A stretch of DNA of 64,000 nt from Melioribacter sp051488685 (GTDB taxonomy: Bacteria > Bacteroidota > Ignavibacteria > Ignavibacteriales > Melioribacteraceae): NCBI RefSeq assembly GCF_051488685.1, contig NZ_JBPSEH010000007.1, forward strand, positions 1 through 64,000, given 5' to 3'. A program made the translations under genes and the position numbers. Within the stretch, counting starts at the first letter, position 1. Each line of letters opens with the position of its first letter. Below the pieces are notes generated by a model. That model did no database searches and was not told the origin of the DNA. It saw only the letters and a list, made by a program, of their open reading frames with translations. Below are positions 1 to 8,072 of the stretch, in pieces.

Positions 1-110
1 CTAGAGCGACCCGCCTGAGGCGGGTAGGTCACAGGTTCGGAATAAAAAGGCAACAACAAATTAATTTTGAAATTCTAGACAAAGTTTTTGAAATAGGTAT
101 TTTTTAATAA

Positions 111-168
111 GGGTTCTTAGCTCAGTTGGCTAGAGCGACCCGCCTGAGGCGGGTAGGTCACAGGTTCG
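111..168 (+). pseudogene. tRNA-Val-like pseudogene, 3' part missing (unit 2)
   Basis: The acceptor 5' strand, D arm and first half of the T arm match the intact tRNA-Val at 369. The 17-nt anticodon arm is replaced by ACCCGCCTGAGGCGGGT. That keeps the length of a 5-bp stem plus 7-nt loop, but it can also fold as a 7-bp stem with a TGA triloop. The similarity stops after ggttcg, so the 3' T-stem and acceptor strand are absent and no cloverleaf can close. A further partial copy occupies 1-39. Confidence 0.8.
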
Positions 169-239
169 GAATAAAAAGGCAACAACAAATTAATTTTGAA
201 ATTCTAGACAAAGTTTTTGAAATAGGTATTTTTTAATAA

Positions 240-297
240 GGGTTCTTAGCTCAGTTGGCTAGAGCGACCCGCCTGAGGCGGGTAGGTCACAGGTTCG
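240..297 (+). pseudogene. tRNA-Val-like pseudogene, 3' part missing (unit 3)
   Basis: Exact copy of the 111-168 element: same D arm, same GC palindrome in place of the anticodon arm, same loss of the T-arm and acceptor 3' strands. It is separated from the intact tRNA-Val gene by the 71-bp AT-rich spacer, which may carry whatever promoter serves the real gene. Confidence 0.8.
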
Positions 298-368
298 GAA
301 TAAAAAGGCAACAACAAATTAATTTTGAAATTCTAAACGAAGTTTTTGAAATAGGTATTTTTTAATAA

Positions 369-442
369 GGGTTCTTAGCTCAGTTGGCTAGAGCGTCTGC
401 TTGACGTGCAGAAGGTCACAGGTTCGAGTCCTGTAGAACCCA
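369..442 (+). tRNA. tRNA-Val (GAC)
   Basis: A 74-nt cloverleaf can be drawn by eye. The acceptor stem is GGGTTCT/AGAACCC with discriminator A at 442. The D arm is GCTC...GAGC. The anticodon stem is TCTGC/GCAGA around loop TTGACGT (anticodon GAC, valine), and the T arm is ACAGG-TTCGAGT-CCTGT. CCA is not encoded. It is the only complete copy in the tandem array and the last unit on its right side. Sequence 402-419 recurs with one mismatch in the thrS leader near 9624. Confidence 0.93.
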
Positions 443-836
443 CAAAGGCTCACACAATAATTCAAATCCATCCGCTAATAATACCTCCGATAAAAAAACA
501 CTATTGAAAATCGAAAAGAAATAATTATTTAGTAGCGATTTCAAAATTTGTTTTCGAATATATTTAAGCATGCATCTACAGTAATCATTGTATTATTTAT
601 TCTAATCCTAAAATTGCGAGTTATTAATCAAGCTCATTTTACTTAATCTTCCCACTAATTATATTATTTAGACCATCAGTACAAATAGAAATTAGTTATA
701 CATATTCAGTTGTAACACAAAAATTTTCTCAATTGGTTAATTGAGGTTTTGGGCGGCAAATTGAGGTTAAAATTTCCAGTCTCGTTATAAGAATCTTAGT
801 TTTGATAGCATCTTACATCTTATTGAAATCGTCGAA
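443..836. other. AT-rich intergenic stretch, no gene seen
   Basis: About 390 bp between the tRNA and the 3' end of the Ehr operon. I see no convincing ORF, RNA fold or mobile-element end in it, apart from the inverted repeat at 729-746. Confidence 0.6.
718..746 (-). terminator. Possible terminator of the Ehr operon
   Basis: A 7-bp inverted repeat CTCAATT/AATTGAG around a 4-nt loop lies about 90 nt beyond the stop of the last minus-strand gene. Read on the minus strand it is followed by AAAATTTTTTG. The stem is AT-rich and the T run is offset by four A, so this is a weak intrinsic terminator. Confidence 0.35.
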
Positions 837-1595
837 TTATTTTTTGCCTAAAAATTTCAGAATGGCGTTAATAATCACCAGTGGATGTGGTGGGCAACCT
901 GGAATAAACAAATCAATTTTTATTTTTTCAGTGAAAGTTCGATCGATTTCTGTAGAGTCAGCAAAAATTCCTCCACTGATTGCACAGGCGCCAGTTGCGA
1001 TCACAATCTTTGGGTCGCCAATGCTTTGATAAGCATCTTCGAGAGCTTTTGCCATATTTTTTGTAATTGGGCCAGTCAGCACAATTCCATCTGCATGACG
1101 CGGAGAAGCGACGAAATCGATACCAAATCTTCCCATGTCAAAGTTAACATTACCGCATGCATTCAATTCCATTTCGCATCCGTTGCAACCGCCTGCAGAT
1201 ACCTGCCGCAACTTCAACGACCTTCCAAAAAGTTTATGTATTTCTCTTCGATATTCAATAGCATAATTCTGGAAATCGTCATAGCTGACTTTTGAGTTGA
1301 TAATTAGCTTAGCCTCTGAATCACAACCAATTTTGTAGTTGCTTGAAAACTTAATTGCACCGCCTGACATCTTTTCGCATTCACCACAAATAATACATTT
1401 ACCAAGATTGATAGCAAGCGGATTTTTTGAAATAGCTTTTGCAGGGCAAGCTTGCATCAGGTCGTCGATATTACCGGCAAATTTGGTTTCATCAATAATT
1501 GGAAATCCTCTGTGGGTTGACAATATTTTTGCTTCGGTAATATTTTCTATTGCCTGATAGCCATGATTTTTTCGTGCTTTGATTAAATCAAACAT
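837..1595 (-). CDS. Ehr complex small subunit (HyfI/HycG/NuoB-like) with N-terminal ferredoxin-like region
   Basis: A 252-residue iron-sulfur subunit of a group 4 hydrogenase-like complex. Residues about 125-250 are the NuoB/HycG domain, with C137-x2-C140 (GGCNGCE), C204 (TGACAISGG) and C234 (PGCPPHP) as ligands of the proximal [4Fe-4S] cluster. The N-terminal part is a shrunken ferredoxin: C50-Pro plus C67-x2-C70-x2-C73 could hold one cluster, while the second CxxCxxC/CP set is gone. It is the last gene of the operon, 9 nt after the large subunit. In cells it would sit on the cytoplasmic arm and pass electrons inside the complex. Family assignment is firm. The physiological electron donor is not visible. 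Confidence 0.88.
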   Translation of the reverse strand: MFDLIKARKNHGYQAIENITEAKILSTHRGFPIIDETKFAGNIDDLMQACPAKAISKNPLAINLGKCIICGECEKMSGGAIKFSSNYKIGCDSEAKLIINSKVSYDDFQNYAIEYRREIHKLFGRSLKLRQVSAGGCNGCEMELNACGNVNFDMGRFGIDFVASPRHADGIVLTGPITKNMAKALEDAYQSIGDPKIVIATGACAISGGIFADSTEIDRTFTEKIKIDLFIPGCPPHPLVIINAILKFLGKK

Positions 1596-1604
1596 AATTC
1601 CTCT

Positions 1605-3104
1605 TTATAAATCGAAACCACAATATGAAAGATTAAAACTTTTGTTGCATAGCGGGAAATCAGAAATTCCCTGCTCTCTTACGGCAAGGGCAAGTGCAAA
1701 CCAATTGTTGAACGACGGGTCTTTTATTTTTATCCTTTTAATTTTTCCGGTTCCATCTGTAATTATGCAATGAACAATTTCACCACGCCAGCCTTCTGTA
1801 ATTGAAACGACGAAAGAATTTTTTTGCATCTCCCCGATTTTTTCTTCATAATTTCCATCAGTATAAATTTCCATCAAGTCATTTATAATTTTTACTGACT
1901 GTTGAATTTCGATAAAACGAATATATGCACGTGCAAAGACATCACCGGAATCTAAGGTGAGTTTATGAATTGGGAAAAATTCATAAGCACCGAATGGATG
2001 ATCAACTCGTGCATCTAAAGAAACTCCACTTGCACGTGCAGCCATTCCCACCATTCCTATTGATTGTGCAATTTCTTTCGATACAATGCCTGTTTTCTCA
2101 AGTCGTTCCATTACTGAAGCCGAAGAAAACATAGCTTCTGCCGCTGTTGTAGCTTCATTCTCAACACGGTTGATTGTTTCGAGTAAAGTTTTTGCTCTGG
2201 CGGAATCGATGTCAAAATTTACTCCACCTATTTTCATCATGTTTCTACCGAATCGATTGCCGCAAACCGACATGGTAGTATTAATGACTGACGTTCGTAA
2301 TGCACCGAATATCGAATTACCTGTTAAATATGCAATGTCATTAGATATTGCAGCTAAGTCTCCAAGATGTACAGCAATTCTCTCCAATTCAAGCATGATT
2401 GATCTTATGATTTTAACTCGCTTAGGAATGCTTAAATTCATCAACGATTCAACTGCTCGAACAAATGTGCCGGAATGAGCTATAACTGAATCGCCGGCAA
2501 TCGACTCTGCAAGTTTAGTTTGATATAACAAATTACTATTCTGTAAAAAAAGTTTTTCAACTCCACGATGCTGGAATCCAAGTTGAATTTCAAGATTATG
2601 AATTATTTCGCCGTGAGCGGAAAATCGAAAATGCCCCGGTTCGATAATCCCGGCATGAATAGGCCCGACGGCTACTTCATGGACATCGCTGCCTGACATT
2701 TTAAAGAAATCATATTGTTTTTGTGTTTGATCAACACCTGCAATTCCGTGTCGTACTGGCTTTAGCCACGGATGTCCATTGGGAATAACTCCAAACTGCT
2801 CCCAGAGTTCTCTTTCAAATAGATGAGCTGAAGGAACTTCATTCGTAATTGAGTCATAAACATCACCCGACCTAAGGGAAGAGGATAAAACAAATAGCTT
2901 TGATAATTCGTCATCGGCAAGAATGCAGAAGATTCTGACAAGATCCTGCTCGTGCATTCCAAATAAATTTACCAGTCTTTTCCCTTCATGAATTTTAATA
3001 ACTATACTCTCACGAAATTCAGAAAAATCAACCCACTTTATTTTATCTAACGACAGAGTTTGCAGATTTTTAATTTCGACCCAATTCACATTTTCTCCTG
3101 TCAT
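1605..3104 (-). CDS. Ehr complex large subunit (HyfG/HycE/NuoCD-like) lacking all NiFe cysteines
   Basis: A 499-residue fusion of a NuoC-like domain (residues about 1-130, with LFERELWEQFG at 95-105) and a NuoD/hydrogenase large-subunit domain (from about 145, HAGIIEPGHFRFSAHGE). In true group 4 hydrogenases the L1 motif reads ERICGICGFAHS or similar. Here residues 200-211 read ESIAGDSVIAHS, so both Cys are replaced (Ala, Ser). The C-terminal DPCxxC motif reads DPSFNN near 462-467 (Ser, Asn). No NiFe centre can be ligated, so this belongs with the energy-converting-hydrogenase-related (Ehr) proteins rather than formate hydrogenlyase. The start overlaps the upstream antiporter subunit by 4 bp (ATGA), showing translational coupling. 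Confidence 0.9.
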   Translation of the reverse strand: MTGENVNWVEIKNLQTLSLDKIKWVDFSEFRESIVIKIHEGKRLVNLFGMHEQDLVRIFCILADDELSKLFVLSSSLRSGDVYDSITNEVPSAHLFERELWEQFGVIPNGHPWLKPVRHGIAGVDQTQKQYDFFKMSGSDVHEVAVGPIHAGIIEPGHFRFSAHGEIIHNLEIQLGFQHRGVEKLFLQNSNLLYQTKLAESIAGDSVIAHSGTFVRAVESLMNLSIPKRVKIIRSIMLELERIAVHLGDLAAISNDIAYLTGNSIFGALRTSVINTTMSVCGNRFGRNMMKIGGVNFDIDSARAKTLLETINRVENEATTAAEAMFSSASVMERLEKTGIVSKEIAQSIGMVGMAARASGVSLDARVDHPFGAYEFFPIHKLTLDSGDVFARAYIRFIEIQQSVKIINDLMEIYTDGNYEEKIGEMQKNSFVVSITEGWRGEIVHCIITDGTGKIKRIKIKDPSFNNWFALALAVREQGISDFPLCNKSFNLSYCGFDL

Positions 3105-4534
3105 CTTAAAAAGTTCGCTGCATTGTTAATTAACTCGTTGATAAATGCCGGAGTATTGATGCCTATAAAAAATAGTATTATTAGCAAAACAACCTGTGGA
3201 GTATAAGCTTGCCATCCGAGATTATAATTTTTATAAGATGAAGCTGAATCATCATTCCTGAAAGCCATATTGAAGATCGAAGAAAAAATACCGAAGCCGA
3301 TAATTACTATAAACAGGAAAAATAAGATTGCCAGCCAGCTGACTCCCTGTACCCACAAGGCTTTTATGATAAAAAACTTGCTGATAAAAATCGGGAATGG
3401 TGGCAGACCAATAATAGCGAGTGCAGAAATTATCCAGAGCCAGGCTGTTTTGGGGTCAAGTTTAATTAAGTCTTTTATGTCGTCAATTTTTTTACTTTTG
3501 AATAAGTAAAGAATGTTTCCCGAAGTAAGAAACAAAGAAGCTTTGGCGAATGAATGTGACAATGTATGAAGCATTGCCGCATAAATTCCATATTTACCAG
3601 CTGAAATTCCGATAAACAGAATTCCCATATTTTCGATCGAAGAATAAGCGAGCATACGCTTATAGTTTTTCGTTCTGAGCATAAAAACTGAGCTGACGAA
3701 AAGAGAAAGAAATCCAGTCAGCATAAAAAAGAAATTTGAAAAGTCTTCTAAGTTTGTCTTAATAAAAATTTGATGAACACGAATCAATCCCAGGAATGCT
3801 GAATTCAATAATGTTCCTGACAGCATTGCCGAGACGGGTGACGGAGCTTCTGAATGCGCATCTGGTAGCCAGGCATGTATGGGTGCTATACCGATTTTTG
3901 TTCCGAGCCCTACAAATAAAAATGCAAAAGCAATTTTGAGCCAGAAAATGTTTATAAGATTTGCATTATTGTATAAATCATCAAAATAAAGAGAATTAAT
4001 CTGGCGGGTGCCAATACTTAAGAGAATAATTCCGACGAAAGCAAGCGCAATTCCAATCGAACAGATGTAAATATATTTCCATGTGGCTTCGAGTGAAGAT
4101 TTTTTCTTTTCAAAATAAATCAGCAATGCACTTGTCAATGTAGTTGCTTCAATAAAGACCCAGAGTAATGCTAAATGCGTGGATAGTATCACACCCGACA
4201 TTGCTGCAAGAAATAATAAAAGTTCGGCAACAAACACAGATTCTTTGGCAGCGCTTAGATTGTGTTCTTTGAAATAAAAAGTAAGATATATACTAACTCC
4301 CCCAAAAACGATGGTCATTACAAAGAGGAAAAACAATCCAATTTCATCGAACGCAAAATATTGCAGCAGCCAATCAGGGAGAAAATAAAACTCGTTGTTA
4401 ATTATCTTTTGAATGGAAACAAATAGATAAGCAGCCGAAGTCAGTCCAAGATTGATTCTATTGACCAACTTATTTTTTACGATTAATCCGATTATTGCTA
4501 ACAAAACTGGAAAAACTAAAACTAATCCAATCAT
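3101..4534 (-). CDS. Ehr complex antiporter-like membrane subunit (HyfF/NuoN-type)
   Basis: A 477-residue, about 14-helix Mrp/NuoN-family subunit of the proton_antipo_M type. Family marks include GTKIGIAPIHAWLPDAHSEA with its channel lysine near residue 213, and MLAYSSIENMG near 315-325. This subunit is expected to form one ion-translocating half-channel set in the cytoplasmic membrane. It lies between the HyfE-like gene (2 nt gap) and the large subunit (4-bp overlap), the usual hyf order. Whether it moves protons or sodium cannot be told from sequence. Confidence 0.88.
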   Translation of the reverse strand: MIGLVLVFPVLLAIIGLIVKNKLVNRINLGLTSAAYLFVSIQKIINNEFYFLPDWLLQYFAFDEIGLFFLFVMTIVFGGVSIYLTFYFKEHNLSAAKESVFVAELLLFLAAMSGVILSTHLALLWVFIEATTLTSALLIYFEKKKSSLEATWKYIYICSIGIALAFVGIILLSIGTRQINSLYFDDLYNNANLINIFWLKIAFAFLFVGLGTKIGIAPIHAWLPDAHSEAPSPVSAMLSGTLLNSAFLGLIRVHQIFIKTNLEDFSNFFFMLTGFLSLFVSSVFMLRTKNYKRMLAYSSIENMGILFIGISAGKYGIYAAMLHTLSHSFAKASLFLTSGNILYLFKSKKIDDIKDLIKLDPKTAWLWIISALAIIGLPPFPIFISKFFIIKALWVQGVSWLAILFFLFIVIIGFGIFSSIFNMAFRNDDSASSYKNYNLGWQAYTPQVVLLIILFFIGINTPAFINELINNAANFLR

Positions 4535-4536
4535 AA

Positions 4537-5172
4537 TTAGTCCTTTAGCTCCGTCAAAATGTCAATTTTGTTTCCGTCGTACATCTGTTGAATTTTATTG
4601 AAGAAAATTGCGAAGAGAAAAATCCCGACAAATAAATCGAGTAGAACACCAAGATTAACAAGCATCGGCATTTCATTAGCCACAGATAAGGACAGTAGAA
4701 AAATTCCATTTTCCAGAATCATGTAACAGAGGATATGTGTGATAATTCTTTTTCTGTTAATAATCAAAAAGAGGCTGGAAATTATCATGACAATTGAAAT
4801 TCCAAAATAAAGTGGCTTGATATTAGCATCGAGGCGGGCCGCCCAGAAAGCGGCCAGAAATCCGAATATAAAAATTAGGCTTCCAATTAATATTGAATAG
4901 AATTGCGAAATATAAGGATCGATTTCACGACTGATTTCGTTTTTTCTTATTACTGAAAGTAGAAAATAGGGGATAATGATTCCTTTGAGAATCAATGTTT
5001 CAAAACTGAGGAAAAGAATGTTGAGCCAGTTAATTTCTTTGATGTCAATAATTACAAGGAGGAAAAGCAAAATGCCCTGCACAGCTAGAGTCTTTACATA
5101 TGCTTCTAATCTGCTAACCGGAAAGATATAAAGAATTGTTGTGCCTAATAAAATTATAATTATGTCGTTCAT
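4537..5172 (-). CDS. Ehr complex HyfE-like membrane subunit
   Basis: A 211-residue hydrophobic protein with six to seven predicted helices. It resembles HyfE (a NuoK-related module) by length, hydropathy and position between the NuoH-like and NuoN-like genes. The segment ILCYMILENGIFLLSLSVAN carries an intramembrane Glu typical of NuoK-type subunits. It overlaps the NuoH-like gene by 4 bp. Assignment rests partly on context, since this subunit is poorly conserved in sequence. Confidence 0.8.
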   Translation of the reverse strand: MNDIIIILLGTTILYIFPVSRLEAYVKTLAVQGILLFLLVIIDIKEINWLNILFLSFETLILKGIIIPYFLLSVIRKNEISREIDPYISQFYSILIGSLIFIFGFLAAFWAARLDANIKPLYFGISIVMIISSLFLIINRKRIITHILCYMILENGIFLLSLSVANEMPMLVNLGVLLDLFVGIFLFAIFFNKIQQMYDGNKIDILTELKD

Positions 5173-6089
5173 TTAATTCCTCCGTGAGTGAAGAAGGCAA
5201 CAATTGCAAACGAGGTAAGAGCTAAAGCCGTCATCAGGAACAAAAACTGAGGCACATGTGAAATTCTTGAGCGCGCAATCAACGATTCAACCAATCCTAC
5301 ACAAAGATAAATTAGAAATATTGACATTAAACAAAATAATAGAGTCAAGGCTATGGAGAAATTCAATGGTATCAGAAAGTTCGATATTAAAAGGGCAATC
5401 ACTAACATTTTGATTTGAGATGCAAAAATCATGAATGCAAGATTCACTCCCGAGTAATCAAGGATCATTACTTCGTGAATCATAGTTAATTCAAGGTGAG
5501 TATTCGGATCGTCAATCGGGACGCGGCTACCTTCTGCAAGCAGCATAATAAAAAGTGAGACGACGAATAATAATTTAATTAACAATGTATAAATGGCTGA
5601 TGAATTCAGCATTAAAAACATTTGCTCGAATGATGTTTGGTTTGTTATAAATGCAAGCGTTCCAAGCAGAACGAAAAATGCAGTTTCAACAATGGTTGAA
5701 AAAGTAACTTCGCGGTTTGCACCCATCCCTTCAAAACTGCTGCCGGTATCAAGCGCTGCAATTACAAGAAAAAATTTAGCCAGTCCAAGTGAATATGCAA
5801 AAATCACAAAGTCACCATTGAACTTTAATACTGAACCGATATAAGGAAATGGAGTAAAAAGTAATGCAAAAATCACAGCGGCCAGATTGATTGAAGGTGC
5901 AATCTCAAAAACGAATGAAGTTGTAGTACTGATTACTTCGCCTTTGCGGAACAATCTCAATAAATCAAAATACGGTTGAAATACTGAAGCGCCGTGTCTT
6001 CCTGCCCAGATTGCTTTAACTTTGTTAATAACGCCGACAAACAGAGGAGAAAAGAAAATTGCCACAAGAGTTAACATTATTTTAATCAT
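5169..6089 (-). CDS. Ehr complex NuoH-like membrane subunit (HyfC/HycD)
   Basis: A 306-residue NADH dehydrogenase subunit 1 family protein with about eight helices. Characteristic features are the WAGRHGASVFQPYFDLLRLF loop near residue 28-47, the EGSRVPIDDPNTHLELTMIH stretch (family ...DDPxTHLELTMxHE) and MILDYSGVNLA. In complex I relatives this subunit anchors the peripheral arm to the membrane arm next to the small subunit. Overlaps with both neighbours are 4 bp, so it is part of one translationally coupled operon. Confidence 0.9.
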   Translation of the reverse strand: MIKIMLTLVAIFFSPLFVGVINKVKAIWAGRHGASVFQPYFDLLRLFRKGEVISTTTSFVFEIAPSINLAAVIFALLFTPFPYIGSVLKFNGDFVIFAYSLGLAKFFLVIAALDTGSSFEGMGANREVTFSTIVETAFFVLLGTLAFITNQTSFEQMFLMLNSSAIYTLLIKLLFVVSLFIMLLAEGSRVPIDDPNTHLELTMIHEVMILDYSGVNLAFMIFASQIKMLVIALLISNFLIPLNFSIALTLLFCLMSIFLIYLCVGLVESLIARSRISHVPQFLFLMTALALTSFAIVAFFTHGGIK

Positions 6090-8071
6090 AATTCAACTCC
6101 GAGTATCCAGATCAGCAATGCAAGTAAGAAAATCAAACCATAGATGATATATTGCTGCATTCTTCCGCTTTGTATCCATGAAAAAAGATCCATGAATTTT
6201 CTCAACGCCGAAATTATTGGTTGAATGATTAATCCTTCTGACACATCCCGCGAACTGCTTTTTAACGATGCTTCCTTTGGAAAAAGTGCACTTTCTTTTT
6301 CTACATTAATTTCTATCGGAACTAATTTTGAGATTAGCTGCATAAAAGGATGTGCATAAGAGCCGCTTGTATATTGCATTCTGCTCGTTACATCCTGATA
6401 ACCGCAATCCCATGTCTTAAACTTTTTAGTACTTCTTTTTGATATGAGTAGCTTTCGTAAACTATAGATCACAACTATAAACAGTAAGAAAATTGCAAGC
6501 GATATTGAAATTGAATTTATTAATGAAAGCAATTCAAAATAACCATTTAATGAGAAATGGTTAGAAAACATTGGCAGCACTTTCAGCAGTAAATAAATAA
6601 TTGTAATTGGTAAAAGTCCAACTGCAAGCATTAGAAGTGTCAAAACACTCATGGGGAAAAGCATTAAGGAATTTTTTTCATGAGGTGCATTATGAAATTC
6701 AGAGCGATTCATTCCCAAAAATGTCAACCCAAATAATTTAGTAAAAGTTATCATTGCCATAGAACCAATAAATGCAAGCCCTGAAATGCCAAGCACAGCA
6801 ACAATGCTAACACCAATATTTTGTATTGAAAAACTTTTTGCAAGACCAGTGTATATAAAAAATTCCCCAACGAATCCATTGAGTAATGGAAAACCACTTA
6901 TAGCAACTGTTGCAAACAAAAACATAATACTTGTTTTGGGTAAATATTTTACTAATCCGCCGAGCATATCAATATTTCTTGTATGCGTTTGTGAATAAAC
7001 TACACCCGCACCATAAAACAAGACGCTCTTGAAAGTAAAATGATTAAAAGTATGGAGTAAAGCACCGAGGAAACCAAAACCAGCAATCAAGTCATTTCCA
7101 TAAGCTCTTCCAAGCATTCCCAGACCAATGGCTATCCCGACAATTCCTATGTTTTCTATACTTGAGTAGGCGAGAAGTTTTTTGAAATCATGCTGTGAAA
7201 TTGCATTGGCAATACCAACAATTCCAGTTACCAATCCAATGAGGAGAACAAAATAAGCAAGTGAAACCGGTATAATGTCCATCAGAAGAATAATTCTCAG
7301 GATTCCATAAATTCCTGTTTTAATCATCACGCCTGACATTAGAGCCGAAATGCTTGTAGGGGCTGCAGGGTGTGCACGTGGCAGCCATGTGTGCATCGGT
7401 ATATATCCTGCCTTTGTTCCAAATCCAATAAAAAACATCAAAAAGAAAAATAATGTGAGGTGATTATACTTTCTAAAAACTTCGTGAAAGGAATTAAAAG
7501 CAAGCGAACCGGACAATGAAGATATCCAGGCGAATCCAGCAATTAAAAATGCAACTCCAATTTGCATTGACGTGAAGTAATAAATTCCGGCTTTCCTTAC
7601 TTCATTTTTTTCGTGTTCAAATGTTACAAGAAAGAACGAAGCAATCGACATCAATTCCCAGCTGATTAAAAACATAAGAGCATTTTGTACTACAATAACT
7701 AACATCATCGAGGTACTCATCAGACCGAAGAAGAAAAGATATGCAGAAAGTTGTGAATTTTTCCCGATGTACATTTTCATATATCCAGCTGAATAGCAGG
7801 ACGCAAGAAAAGAACCAATTAAAATTATCAATGCAAAAAATGCCGAAAGCGGATCCAGTACAAAATCCACTTTGCCAATTGGGAAACTAAAGGTGTAATT
7901 CCAGATATATGAGTTTCCGGAAAGCAGCGTGTTAAAAACAGCAGGCAGTGCAAGAATATTTGCTGCAGCAGAAAAGACAATATAAATTTTTGATTTGTAG
8001 TTTTCGCCAGTTAATATGGCAGCGATCCCACCAAGTAGAAAAAAGAGAGAACCAATGAGAAATAAATCCAT
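6086..8071 (-). CDS. Ehr complex large antiporter-like subunit (HyfB/NuoL-type)
   Basis: A 661-residue NuoL/MrpA-like membrane protein with at least 15 helices. It contains SWELMSIASFFLVTFEHEK (channel Glu), GTKAGYIPMHTWLPRAHPAA (channel Lys) and KKLLAYSSIENIG. A C-terminal extension with a soluble stretch near residues 550-620 is typical of HyfB/HycC proteins. It is the first structural gene of the operon, one nucleotide after the regulator gene, so regulator and complex are co-transcribed. Confidence 0.9.
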   Translation of the reverse strand: MDLFLIGSLFFLLGGIAAILTGENYKSKIYIVFSAAANILALPAVFNTLLSGNSYIWNYTFSFPIGKVDFVLDPLSAFFALIILIGSFLASCYSAGYMKMYIGKNSQLSAYLFFFGLMSTSMMLVIVVQNALMFLISWELMSIASFFLVTFEHEKNEVRKAGIYYFTSMQIGVAFLIAGFAWISSLSGSLAFNSFHEVFRKYNHLTLFFFLMFFIGFGTKAGYIPMHTWLPRAHPAAPTSISALMSGVMIKTGIYGILRIILLMDIIPVSLAYFVLLIGLVTGIVGIANAISQHDFKKLLAYSSIENIGIVGIAIGLGMLGRAYGNDLIAGFGFLGALLHTFNHFTFKSVLFYGAGVVYSQTHTRNIDMLGGLVKYLPKTSIMFLFATVAISGFPLLNGFVGEFFIYTGLAKSFSIQNIGVSIVAVLGISGLAFIGSMAMITFTKLFGLTFLGMNRSEFHNAPHEKNSLMLFPMSVLTLLMLAVGLLPITIIYLLLKVLPMFSNHFSLNGYFELLSLINSISISLAIFLLFIVVIYSLRKLLISKRSTKKFKTWDCGYQDVTSRMQYTSGSYAHPFMQLISKLVPIEINVEKESALFPKEASLKSSSRDVSEGLIIQPIISALRKFMDLFSWIQSGRMQQYIIYGLIFLLALLIWILGVEL

Positions 8072-8072
8072 A

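Larger units (their letters stand above)
1..368 (+). repeat. 129-bp tandem repeat carrying truncated tRNA-Val copies
   Basis: Direct head-to-tail repeat with a period of exactly 129 bp: units start at 111, 240 and (as the intact tRNA) 369, and the window opens inside an earlier unit at unit position 20. Each unit holds about 58 bp that matches the tRNA-Val gene, with the anticodon arm replaced by a GC palindrome, then about 71 bp of AT-rich spacer ending just before the next tRNA start. Units 1 and 2 are identical where both are visible. The third spacer differs by two substitutions (ctagaca versus ctaaacg, around 333-339). The array must continue to the left of the window. It is not CRISPR: units are contiguous and have no unique spacers. 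Confidence 0.95.

Noticed and set aside
1..368. Reading of the repeats as a CRISPR array
   Set aside because: The unit is 129 bp, repeated without unique spacers, and contains tRNA sequence. There are no cas genes.
837..8071. Annotation as formate hydrogenlyase / hydrogenase-4
   Set aside because: The large subunit has none of the four NiFe cysteines, and no formate dehydrogenase or maturation genes are present.
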